Position numbers and translations under genes: made by a program. Below, one piece after another: positions 35,592 through 44,473 of a DNA stretch of 64,000 bases. Source of the DNA: Galbibacter kalidii (GTDB lineage: Bacteria > Bacteroidota > Bacteroidia > Flavobacteriales > Flavobacteriaceae); NCBI RefSeq assembly GCF_026241135.1, contig NZ_JAPFGA010000001.1, positions 372,001 to 436,000 on the forward strand, written 5' to 3'. Below the pieces are notes generated by a model, which saw only the letters and a program-made list of their open reading frames with translations, had not been told where the DNA came from and made no database searches. Numbering within the stretch: position 1 is the first letter of the stretch; every line of letters starts with the position of its first letter.

Positions 35592-36983
35592 ATGTTTCCA
35601 ACAGCAACGTATATTACCAGACGGCAAAAATTAAAATCAGAAGTTAAAAACGGAATTTTATTGTTTCCCGGAAATGGGGAGAGCAGTATGAACTATAAAG
35701 ACAACTGGTATCCTTTTCGACAGGATAGCAGTTTTTTATATTATACAGGAGTTAATAATATTCCGAATATTTATTTTTTAATTGATATTGAAAACGATAA
35801 GGAAATCCTCTTTGGAGATGATCCCACGCCTGAGGAAATGGTATGGACAGGAGCTGTTACGCCGCTTTCCATTTTAGCTGAAAAATCTGGGATAGCGGAG
35901 GTGAAGTCGATGAAAGAACTACCGGCTTATATCAAACAGCAACAACAAAAAGGAAATCCCATTCATTTTCTACCACCATACCGCTCAGAAACTACTAATG
36001 AGCTGAGTAATTTATTGAATATCCCGGTAGGAGTGATTGAAAAAAATAAATCGGATGCTTTTATAAAAGCGGTGGTGAAACAACGCGTTATAAAAACTTC
36101 CGAAGAGATTAAAGAACTGAACAAGGCGGTCAATATTACAGCTGCTATGCATACACACGCCATTAAGAATACCCGTCCGGGGAAAACGGAAAAAGAAATT
36201 GCCGGAGAATTGCAGGCGATAGCTATTGGCGGTGGTGGAAACATTTCTTTCCCCATTATTCTTACCAAAAACGGGCAATACTTGCACAACCACGCTACAC
36301 AGGCGGTTATCGAGGAAGGAGATATCGTTTTGTGTGATTGTGGAGCCGAAACCGCTATGAATTACGCCGGGGATATGACGCGAACCTTTCCTGCCGGTAA
36401 GAGATTTTCTTCCTTACAAAAAGATGTGTATAATATTGTTTTGAATGCACATAATTCAGCTATAGCGGCATTAAAACCGGGAATTCTTTTTAGGGATATC
36501 CATTTATTGGCCTGTACAAAACTTACTGAAGGACTAAAAGCAATGGGACTCATGAAAGGGGATGTACAGGAAGCCGTTGCCGTAGGTGCACATACATTGT
36601 TTTTTCAATGTGGATTGGGGCATATGATGGGAATGGATGTTCACGATATGGAAAATCTGGGAGAAAGTTATGTGGGTTATACAGATGATTTGAAGAAAAG
36701 TACTGCATTTGGATTGAAATCCCTAAGGTTGGGAAAAGCATTGGAGGCTGGAAATGTACTTACTGTGGAACCGGGGATTTATTTCAATCCTTTTTTGATC
36801 GATTCGTGGAAGACACAAAAGAAATATACCGATTTTGTAAACTACGACGAAGTTGAAAAATTTAAAGATTTTGGAGGTATTCGTGTAGAAGAAGACCTTT
36901 TGATCACAGCATCTGGAAGTGAGTTGCTTGGAGAACCTTTGGTCAAAACCCCGGAAGACATAGAAGAACTCAAAAACGTATAA
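35592..36983 (+). CDS. Xaa-Pro aminopeptidase (aminopeptidase P, M24B)
   Basis: The protein has 463 residues and no signal peptide, so it is cytoplasmic. The N-terminal creatinase-like domain (about 1-165) precedes the pita-bread catalytic domain. All five metal ligands are visible: Asp249 (LCDCGAE), Asp261 (YAGDMTR), His344 (GLGHMMG), Glu393 (LTVEPGIY) and Glu433 (IRVEEDLL). The enzyme removes an N-terminal residue that precedes proline, using two Mn2+-type ions. Next to DPP4 and a hydroxyproline pathway, a role in finishing Pro/Hyp-rich peptides is likely. DPP4 starts 12 bp downstream, so the two genes are probably co-transcribed. Confidence 0.93.
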   Translation: MFPTATYITRRQKLKSEVKNGILLFPGNGESSMNYKDNWYPFRQDSSFLYYTGVNNIPNIYFLIDIENDKEILFGDDPTPEEMVWTGAVTPLSILAEKSGIAEVKSMKELPAYIKQQQQKGNPIHFLPPYRSETTNELSNLLNIPVGVIEKNKSDAFIKAVVKQRVIKTSEEIKELNKAVNITAAMHTHAIKNTRPGKTEKEIAGELQAIAIGGGGNISFPIILTKNGQYLHNHATQAVIEEGDIVLCDCGAETAMNYAGDMTRTFPAGKRFSSLQKDVYNIVLNAHNSAIAALKPGILFRDIHLLACTKLTEGLKAMGLMKGDVQEAVAVGAHTLFFQCGLGHMMGMDVHDMENLGESYVGYTDDLKKSTAFGLKSLRLGKALEAGNVLTVEPGIYFNPFLIDSWKTQKKYTDFVNYDEVEKFKDFGGIRVEEDLLITASGSELLGEPLVKTPEDIEELKNV

Positions 36984-36995
36984 ACAATAGTAAAA

Positions 36996-39245
36996 ATGAA
37001 GAGGAATTATATACTGTTTCTGCTCGCTCTTTTTGTAAAAACAGCTGTGTTATTGGCACAACAAACCGATTCATTGCTGACCATAGACCGGATTTATAAC
37101 TCTTCAGAATTTCAGGGAGAACGTCAACGCCCTGTTTTTTGGATTGAAAACGGGGATGCCTATGTTACGATCGAACGTTCTCAAAATGGAGAAGATCAAC
37201 TGATAAAACACATTAGCAGGAACAATAAAAAAAGCCTCTACCTCCCGGCAGAAAAAATAAGACCGAAAGGAAAGGGTATATCCTTGAGAATAGAAAACTT
37301 TACCCTCTCACCAGATGGCACAAAAGTATTGATATTCACCAATTCCAGCCGTGTCTGGCGCTCGAATACCAAAGGGGATTATTGGGTATACGATTTTGAT
37401 ACCGGTAAACTACAACAAATAGGGAAAGACTTTTCGGCCTCCTCATTAATGTTTGCAAAGTTTTCAGAGGACAATGCTTTTGTAGCTTATGTCCATGACT
37501 TTAATATCTATAAAGAAGATTTTACAACAGGGGAAGTAACGCAACTGACCCAAGATGGAGACGGCGATATTATCAACGGGACTTTTGACTGGGTGTATGA
37601 AGAGGAATTTGGAATGCGCGATGGTTTTAGCTGGAGCCCGGATGCAAAAAAAATCGCTTTTTGGCAGTTGGATGCTTCAGAGATTGGAACTTTTTATATG
37701 ATCAACAATACCGATTCAGTTTATTCCAAACCGATTCCACTTCAATACCCTAAAACGGGTTACAACCCGTCTTCAGCCAAAGTAGGGCTTGTAAATGTTA
37801 ATTCGAAAGAAATTAGCTGGATTCCGGTTCCCGGAGATGTAGTACAGCATTATCTACCGGCCATGCAATGGGTAGATGGAGATTTGTTACTTATTCAGCA
37901 ATTGAACCGCAAACAAAATAAACTTTGCGTTTATACCTATCGACCTTCGTCTGGAAATCTGGAAAAAATATATATGGAAACAGAAGATACATGGGTAGAT
38001 TTACGATATCCGGATATCTCGTCCAACCAATGGGGACATAACGATTTTTTGCTAACAGACAACAACTCTGCATTGTTGCGAATGACCGAAAATGATGGAT
38101 GGCGGCATATATATAAAATAGATGTCAATAACGGTAAACAAACCCTACTGACCCCCGGCGAGTTTGATGTTGCAGCATATTATGCTGTTAGTAAAAAGGA
38201 AATTTACTTTAGTGCCTCTCCGGATAATCCTGCACAACGTTATTTGTACAGTTCCCCGCTAAATGGAAAAGGAAAAATAAAGCGATTGACCCCGGAGCCG
38301 TTCAGTGGAGTGAACACCTACAATATTTCCCCCAATGGAAAATACGCCCTTCATCATCATACCGATGCTGAAACTCCTCGTACAACAGAACTTATCAGTT
38401 TACCACATCATAAAACAATAAGTACATTAGTAGATAATGGTGCATTAAAAAATAAATTAAAGACCCTGCAACTCCCAACAGTAGAATTTTTTCAGGTGGA
38501 AACATCAGAAGGGGTAGAAGTGGAAGGTAGGATCACAAAACCTTCAGGTTTTGATCCTTCAAAAAAATACCCGGTTATTTTTCATGTCTATGGAGAACCT
38601 TGGGGGCAAATGGCAACCGATACATGGATTGGCTTGTATGATATTTTTCTGGCACAAAAAGGATTTGTTATCATCAATATGGATAATCGGGGAACACCTT
38701 CATTAAAAGGGAGTGATTGGCGTAAAAGTATTTATCGAAAAGTAGGTGTATTGAACACCAATGACCAGGCGCTTGCAGCAAAAGAAGTGCTTCAATGGGA
38801 TTTTATCGACGATGGCAGCGTTTCTGTATGGGGTTGGAGTGGAGGAGGTTCCATGACATTGAATCTAATGTTCAGATATCCCGAAATATATAAGACTGGA
38901 GTGGCTGTTGCCGCTGTTGCCAATCAACTTTTTTATGACAATATTTATCAGGAGCGCTATATGGGATTGCCACAGGAAAACAGGGAAGACTTTATAGAGG
39001 GGTCTCCTGCTACTTATGCAAAAAATCTAAAAGGCAATTTATTAATTGTTCATGGAACAGGCGATGACAATGTGCATTACCAAAATATGGAATATTTAAT
39101 AAACGAACTTATCCGTCACAACAAGCAATTCCAAATGATGTCTTACCCGAACCGTTCCCATCGAATTTATGAAGGAAAGAATACACAGCGGCATTTATAT
39201 ACGCTTATTACCAATTATTTGTTGGAGAATAATAGTATGGATTAA
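36996..39245 (+). CDS. dipeptidyl peptidase IV (S9B)
   Basis: The protein has 749 residues with a signal peptide ending near VLLAQ. A DPP4 eight-blade propeller domain contains the diagnostic double-Glu loop DWVYEEEFGMRDGFSWSPD, which holds the substrate N-terminus and enforces dipeptide release. The hydrolase domain has the triad Ser615 (GWSGGG), Asp691 (GTGDDNVHY) and His722 (NRSHRIY). It cleaves Xaa-Pro dipeptides in the periplasm, and hydroxyproline peptides are plausible substrates in this locus. It forms a pair with aminopeptidase P and is the last gene before the second SusC/SusD locus. Confidence 0.95.
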   Translation: MKRNYILFLLALFVKTAVLLAQQTDSLLTIDRIYNSSEFQGERQRPVFWIENGDAYVTIERSQNGEDQLIKHISRNNKKSLYLPAEKIRPKGKGISLRIENFTLSPDGTKVLIFTNSSRVWRSNTKGDYWVYDFDTGKLQQIGKDFSASSLMFAKFSEDNAFVAYVHDFNIYKEDFTTGEVTQLTQDGDGDIINGTFDWVYEEEFGMRDGFSWSPDAKKIAFWQLDASEIGTFYMINNTDSVYSKPIPLQYPKTGYNPSSAKVGLVNVNSKEISWIPVPGDVVQHYLPAMQWVDGDLLLIQQLNRKQNKLCVYTYRPSSGNLEKIYMETEDTWVDLRYPDISSNQWGHNDFLLTDNNSALLRMTENDGWRHIYKIDVNNGKQTLLTPGEFDVAAYYAVSKKEIYFSASPDNPAQRYLYSSPLNGKGKIKRLTPEPFSGVNTYNISPNGKYALHHHTDAETPRTTELISLPHHKTISTLVDNGALKNKLKTLQLPTVEFFQVETSEGVEVEGRITKPSGFDPSKKYPVIFHVYGEPWGQMATDTWIGLYDIFLAQKGFVIINMDNRGTPSLKGSDWRKSIYRKVGVLNTNDQALAAKEVLQWDFIDDGSVSVWGWSGGGSMTLNLMFRYPEIYKTGVAVAAVANQLFYDNIYQERYMGLPQENREDFIEGSPATYAKNLKGNLLIVHGTGDDNVHYQNMEYLINELIRHNKQFQMMSYPNRSHRIYEGKNTQRHLYTLITNYLLENNSMD

Positions 39246-39635
39246 TTGAATTTAGTACAGATAATCATTTTAACCTCTTTGCATGTTTTTAGTTTCGGAA
39301 GATTAAAACTTCTTTCGAAATGCCTTATTTATAGGTGTTTTAACTCTGTACCATTTTGAAATCACCGAATAGGTAAAACCTCCCTAAGATTCAAAAAGGA
39401 CATTTTTTTAGCGAATTAGGAAAAGTCAAGATAATAATCCCTAGAGAGTAGAGCCTGATATTAAGCCAATTGATTTTTATTAAAAAATCTTTTATAACCC
39501 CATTTTTATCAATTTAGCCCTTATAAATTCACAAATTATGAATAAAACGTCTATGTTTTTGACGATTTTGTACATCCCGTTAGGTTTATTTTAACATTAC
39601 TTTGATGCTTATCAATAAACCAATTACAAATCAAT
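39246..39635. other. 390-bp region upstream of the second SusC
   Basis: Very AT-rich. It contains a half copy (about 39390-39440) of the inverted-repeat element found complete at 50324-50508. The last 60 bp (TTAACATTACTTTGATG near 39592-39606) could hold the SusC promoter, but the -7 match is imperfect. No small gene was seen. Confidence 0.5.
39390..39433 (+). repeat. half copy of the 185-bp inverted-repeat element
   Basis: TTCAAAAAGGACATTTTTTTAGCGAATTAGGAAAAGTCAAGAT aligns with the right end of the 50324-50508 element (TTCAAAAGAGCAATTTTTTAACCAATTGGAAAAAGTCAAGAT), with roughly four of five bases the same. The left arm is missing here. Confidence 0.55.
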
Positions 39636-42600
39636 ATGAAAAATTTATTACCAATTGTGACCATCCTTTTTATGGCATATACATCAGTGTCCTGGTCGCA
39701 GACAAGAGAAATTTCAGGTAAGGTCATAGACGATTATAATGAACCTATGCCTGGAGCAACTATAATGTTGAAAGGTACTCAAAAAGGGACGACATCGGAT
39801 TTTGACGGGAATTTCGAAATTACCACTACACAAACTGATGCTATCTTGGTTGTCTCCTATATCGGGTATGAAACCAAAGAAATAAAGGTAGGCAGCGAGG
39901 ATGATTATACCATTCAGTTGTCCCCCGCCGCATCTAGTTTGGATGAAGTGGTGGTTATAGGTTATGGAACTGTAAAAAAGAGTGATTTAACAGGTTCTGT
40001 TGCATCAATGAACGCAGAGCAATTGGAAAAAACAAACAAGGTTGATGCTGTTTCTGCACTGCAAGGGCAGGCTCCCGGAGTGGTGATTCAACGTACTGAT
40101 AACAAACCGGGCTCGGGAGGCTTCAATATTCGTATCCGTGGCGCTAGTACTATTAATTCGAATGAGACAGCCAATCAGGGAGGTTTTAATCCTGGGCAAA
40201 ATCCACTTTTTATTGTGGACGGGATCTTTGTAGATGATATCTCCTTTCTGAATCCTTCTGATATTAATAGAATGGATATCCTGAAGGATGCTTCGGCTAC
40301 GGCTATATATGGATCAAGAGGAAGTAATGGGGTTGTGATCATAGAAACCAAGCGAGGTGAAAAAGGAGAAATGAAGGTTCGTTACAACAGTTATATAGGC
40401 CTTAAAGAAGCTTATCATTTACCATCGATCTACGATGGTCCTGGTTATGTGGAGTTTATAAAAGATGTTGTTGTAGGTAATGAATTTGCCCAGCTTACGG
40501 GAGATCTTAGTTACAGGAGAGACGATGTAATATTGTCCGATTATTTTGATACGGAAGAAATGCAAAATATTGCTGACGGAGTGAATACAGATTGGGTAGA
40601 CCTTGTATTGCAATCAGGGCTTCAGACCAATCATACCATTGACCTGAGTGGAGGAAATGAAAAAACTACCTATGCGTTTGGTCTAGGCTATACCAAGGAC
40701 GAAGGAACCATTGAAGGCGAAGATTTTCAAAGATACAACATAAGGGGAAGCTTAAAAAGCGACCTTACCAAATGGCTGAACGTGAGTTTTAACAACTACA
40801 TCACTCACGCCGTACAAAACACTGGAAGTTGGGAAGCCTTTAGAAGTGCATACCGATTAAAACCTATAGGTCGGCCTTATAATGATGATGGATCCTTGCG
40901 ATTTTTTCCGACACAAAAGGAGACCCAAATTACCAATCCGCTCTTTGATCCAAAGAATATAACTAAAGAGACCAAGTATTTGCAATATGTCGGAGATATC
41001 GCCTTAGAAATCCGTCCTTTGAACGGATTAAGTATAACTTCGAAATTTTCCCCTAATATTAAATATACGAGATATGGGGAATACCGAGGACTTTATTCAA
41101 AGAGCGTAAGTGGAAACCCGTCAAACAGAAGAGCTCAGGTAAACAATTTTAACTACTTCTCGTATTCCTGGGATAATATCTTCAATTATAAATATAACAA
41201 GGGAGTACATGCGATTGATGCTACAGCAGTAATTTCAAGATTTATGGAACGTTCTGAGGGGTACTATTCACAAGTCAGAAATTTTACTACGGATGAATAC
41301 CTATTCTACAACATAGATGCCGGACTTGATATCAGGGACCTATCCAGTGATTTCTCCAAACAGACCCTTGAGTCTTACACGGGAAGGATAAACTATAGCC
41401 TGAATGATAAATACCTGTTTACCCTTACAGGAAGGTACGATGGCTCTTCCATACTTTCAGATAAGAATAAATGGGCCTTTTTTCCATCAGCAGCTTTTGC
41501 TTGGAAGGTAATAGATGAAAAGTTCATGCAATCTCAACAACTGTTTTCTAATGCCAAGATCAGGCTTAGTTATGGTCAGACAGGTAACAATGGTCAGGGA
41601 GGAGGATTAATTCCGCTAGCTTCACAATCATTATTGGGTTCCAGCGCTACTAATTTAGGAGATGCTTCGGTATCGACCGCTTATATTACTGGCCTGGCTA
41701 ATGAAGACCTTACTTGGGAAAGAACTACCGAGACCAATTTAGGGTTTGACTTCGGATTGTTCAATAACAGAATTTACGGATCGGTGGACCTCTACAATAG
41801 AAAAAATACCGATATTATATTTTTCACACCGCTATCAACAGTTACTGGTTTTTCAGGAACATTCGACAATGTTGGAGAGTCAAGTAACAAAGGGATTGAG
41901 ATCGCATTGAACACCGTGAATATTGATACTGAGGATTTTACCTGGACCACCAATTTTAATTTCGCGTCCAACAAGAATACGCTTGACAAACTCTATGGAG
42001 GTGACGAGATCATTTTCAATGTACAAGGCACCAGCTTTATCCATAAGGTAGGAGAAGCCATCGGATCGATCTATGACTACGAAGCGGATGGTATCTGGCA
42101 GCTCGATGAAGTGGATGAGGCTGCAGTATACGGGCAACGTCCCGGTCAGGTGAGGGTGAAAGACCTTAATAATGATGGTATGATTACTCCTGATGAAGAC
42201 AGAAAGATCATAGGTAATGTTACACCTAAATGGACCGGGGGTATTACCAGTACTATGAATTATAAGAATTTTGACTTTTCTTTCTTTATTCATATCAGTC
42301 AGGGGAATAAGGTCTTGAGTAATTTCCATAACGGTTTTTCTTTTCCATGGGATACTGAGCCTACAAGAACTTTTAATGGATATGATGTGGATTACTGGAC
42401 ACCGGAAAACCCCACTAACAAATGGTACCAACCAGGGAACGGAGGTATATATCAACATGCCATAAAATATCGCGATGTGTCTTTTACAAAGGTGGGATAC
42501 ATCACCTTAGGATACAGGCTTCCTTCTACCATATTAGATAAGCTAAAGTTAGACAACCTAAGACTTTATGCCACAGTACAGAACCCTTTCATATTTACGG

Positions 42601-42698
42601 ATTATGATGGATGGGATCCTGAAAATGCAGGAAGAAACCACTGGGGTGCGGCATTTATGTCACGTACCATTATGACAGGTGTTAATTTAAGTTTCTAA
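39636..42698 (+). CDS. SusC/RagA-family TonB-dependent transporter of the second PUL
   Basis: The protein has 1020 residues. A signal peptide (1-22, SWSQ) is followed by a carboxypeptidase-regulatory domain (about 26-98: ISGKVIDDYNEPMPGATIML). The SusC signature SLDEVVVIGYGTVKKSDLTGS (about 103), a plug with LFIVDGIFVDD and SATAIYGSRGSNGVV, and a barrel ending in GVNLSF complete it. It imports the glycan or headgroup oligosaccharide of this locus across the outer membrane with energy from TonB. The SusD partner starts 27 bp downstream. It is the first gene of the predicted GIPC or AGP/GPI-anchor utilisation locus. Confidence 0.95.
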   Translation: MKNLLPIVTILFMAYTSVSWSQTREISGKVIDDYNEPMPGATIMLKGTQKGTTSDFDGNFEITTTQTDAILVVSYIGYETKEIKVGSEDDYTIQLSPAASSLDEVVVIGYGTVKKSDLTGSVASMNAEQLEKTNKVDAVSALQGQAPGVVIQRTDNKPGSGGFNIRIRGASTINSNETANQGGFNPGQNPLFIVDGIFVDDISFLNPSDINRMDILKDASATAIYGSRGSNGVVIIETKRGEKGEMKVRYNSYIGLKEAYHLPSIYDGPGYVEFIKDVVVGNEFAQLTGDLSYRRDDVILSDYFDTEEMQNIADGVNTDWVDLVLQSGLQTNHTIDLSGGNEKTTYAFGLGYTKDEGTIEGEDFQRYNIRGSLKSDLTKWLNVSFNNYITHAVQNTGSWEAFRSAYRLKPIGRPYNDDGSLRFFPTQKETQITNPLFDPKNITKETKYLQYVGDIALEIRPLNGLSITSKFSPNIKYTRYGEYRGLYSKSVSGNPSNRRAQVNNFNYFSYSWDNIFNYKYNKGVHAIDATAVISRFMERSEGYYSQVRNFTTDEYLFYNIDAGLDIRDLSSDFSKQTLESYTGRINYSLNDKYLFTLTGRYDGSSILSDKNKWAFFPSAAFAWKVIDEKFMQSQQLFSNAKIRLSYGQTGNNGQGGGLIPLASQSLLGSSATNLGDASVSTAYITGLANEDLTWERTTETNLGFDFGLFNNRIYGSVDLYNRKNTDIIFFTPLSTVTGFSGTFDNVGESSNKGIEIALNTVNIDTEDFTWTTNFNFASNKNTLDKLYGGDEIIFNVQGTSFIHKVGEAIGSIYDYEADGIWQLDEVDEAAVYGQRPGQVRVKDLNNDGMITPDEDRKIIGNVTPKWTGGITSTMNYKNFDFSFFIHISQGNKVLSNFHNGFSFPWDTEPTRTFNGYDVDYWTPENPTNKWYQPGNGGIYQHAIKYRDVSFTKVGYITLGYRLPSTILDKLKLDNLRLYATVQNPFIFTDYDGWDPENAGRNHWGAAFMSRTIMTGVNLSF

Positions 42699-42724
42699 TA
42701 AAAAAAACAATAAAAAATAAACAG

Positions 42725-44356
42725 ATGAAATATTATAAATTAATTATAGTACTGCTTACGGTGGGTATTTTCGCCGGTTGTGAGTCGTACCTTGAGGAAG
42801 AGAACAACTCATCGTTAAGTATCGAGACTGTCGAGTCAGACCCTGAGATTTTTAACCAGTTGGTGGCTTCAATCTATGAAAGGGCCAGGGAAACCACAAC
42901 AAAATACACAGGCGACATGTATTACGTCCTCGAAGATCTGGGAACCGATGTAGTAACAAGGGGGACAACAATTTCTGGAGCTGATGAGATCAATGATTAT
43001 GTGAACCTGAACTCAACAAACTGGGCTGTTGGTGTGTATTGGGGCAATCAGTATAGTGTGATCGCTGCAGCCAATGTAATTATAGACAACGCAGAAGAAA
43101 TGGAGGCTGTCCCTACGGATACTAAAACGAGGGGAATAGGGGAAGCCAAATTTTTCAGGGCTTTGTCATACTTCAATCTGGCGGAGAATTACGGTGGAGT
43201 GCCTTTGGTGCTCAACCAGGTCAGGTCTGCTGAGACGCAATATTTTCGTGCAAGCGAAGAAGAAGTCTATACACAAATAGTGCAGGATCTTCAAGAAGCC
43301 CTTACTGCAGTAGATGAAATCCCGGGGACATATGGAAGAGTATCCAAAGATGCTGTAAGACATCTCTTATCAAAAGTATTGCTTACCAGAGGGTACAAAT
43401 CTTTCGGTTCCGCAACTGATTACACTGAGGTTGCCGCTTTGGCAGAAACGGTTATCAGTAACCACGCCCTGGTTCCCTCTTTTGAAGAATTGGTGGATAT
43501 AGACAATCAAAGAAACCCAGAAGTAATATTTGCTTATTTGTTTGGAAGTAATTCGGTTAGCAGAGGTTGGGGGAATTCAAAACATATGATGTATAAGTTC
43601 AGATATTTTGATTATCCAGGAATGGTCAGGGGCGATAAATATCAAAAAGGCCTGGGGCCGGCGCCTACACCTTTTTACTACTCCCTTTTTGATGAGAATG
43701 ATGAAAGGGCGGAAGCTACATTCCGTAGGGTGATTTATGCTGACGAGGATTACGTAGCCAATGTAGGTGGTTCGGAAGTAAATGTAAGTGCTGGCGATAC
43801 TGCCATATATTTCCCGAAAACAGCATGGACCCAAGCCGAAATCGATGCGGTACCCTATGCGGTTATAAATCCTGAAACGTATTTTGAAAATGACGGTGTT
43901 ACTACGGTTCATTACCCAATGTTTAAAAAGTTTGATGACCCCGGGATTCCATTTACACAACCTGATCAATCTTCACAGGGAGAAAGGGATATGGTTATCA
44001 TGAGAGCAGGGGAAGCCTATTTAATTGCCGCAGAGGCCTATTTACAGTCAGGTAATACAACTGATGCCGCTGCTCGCCTTACTGCCTTAAGGTCCAGAGC
44101 GGGATTAACCACTACGGTGGCTCCCGGTGATGTTGACCTTGACTTTATCCTTGACGAAAGAGCCAGGGAGTTAACAGGAGAAGTAAACAGGTGGATGGAC
44201 TTGAAAAGAACAGGAAAACTCATAGAGCGTACCTTACAAAATAATCCGCATGCTGCTTTAAATAATGCGCTTAGTTCAAAACACCTTTTAAGGCCAATCC
44301 CTCAAACTGAAATAGATAATACTGGAGGAAGTATTGAACAAAATCCGGATTATTAA
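42725..44356 (+). CDS. SusD/RagB-family lipoprotein of the second PUL
   Basis: The protein has 543 residues. A lipobox (GIFAGC) is followed by ESYLEEENNSS. SusD traits include GEAKFFRALSYFNLAENYGGVPLVLNQV, a helical TPR-like region, and the C-terminal LDERARELTGEVNRWMDLKRTGKLIERT block ending IEQNPDY. It forms the lid of the SusC channel and captures substrate on the surface. A hairpin with a T-rich tail after it (44413-44442) may lower transcription into the enzyme genes. The ligand is unknown. Confidence 0.94.
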   Translation: MKYYKLIIVLLTVGIFAGCESYLEEENNSSLSIETVESDPEIFNQLVASIYERARETTTKYTGDMYYVLEDLGTDVVTRGTTISGADEINDYVNLNSTNWAVGVYWGNQYSVIAAANVIIDNAEEMEAVPTDTKTRGIGEAKFFRALSYFNLAENYGGVPLVLNQVRSAETQYFRASEEEVYTQIVQDLQEALTAVDEIPGTYGRVSKDAVRHLLSKVLLTRGYKSFGSATDYTEVAALAETVISNHALVPSFEELVDIDNQRNPEVIFAYLFGSNSVSRGWGNSKHMMYKFRYFDYPGMVRGDKYQKGLGPAPTPFYYSLFDENDERAEATFRRVIYADEDYVANVGGSEVNVSAGDTAIYFPKTAWTQAEIDAVPYAVINPETYFENDGVTTVHYPMFKKFDDPGIPFTQPDQSSQGERDMVIMRAGEAYLIAAEAYLQSGNTTDAAARLTALRSRAGLTTTVAPGDVDLDFILDERARELTGEVNRWMDLKRTGKLIERTLQNNPHAALNNALSSKHLLRPIPQTEIDNTGGSIEQNPDY

Positions 44357-44412
44357 CATAAACGAACATTTAATTAGTAGTTAGTAGTTAGTTTAATTTA
44401 ATGTAGATATGG

Positions 44413-44442
44413 GCAGGCAGGTTTTGCCTGCTTATATTTTTT
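44413..44442 (+). terminator. terminator or attenuator after SusD
   Basis: GCAGGCA-GGTTT-TGCCTGC forms a 7-bp stem followed by TTATATTTTTT. It sits between SusD and the GH92 gene, a place where partial termination would make SusC/SusD more abundant than the enzymes. Confidence 0.7.
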
Positions 44443-44473
44443 GCATTGACCTAATAAAAATTATAGAAAACCG

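Noticed and set aside
41880-42458. 192-residue minus-strand ORF inside SusC
   Set aside because: Antisense to a strongly conserved TonB-dependent receptor coding frame; no recognisable domain.
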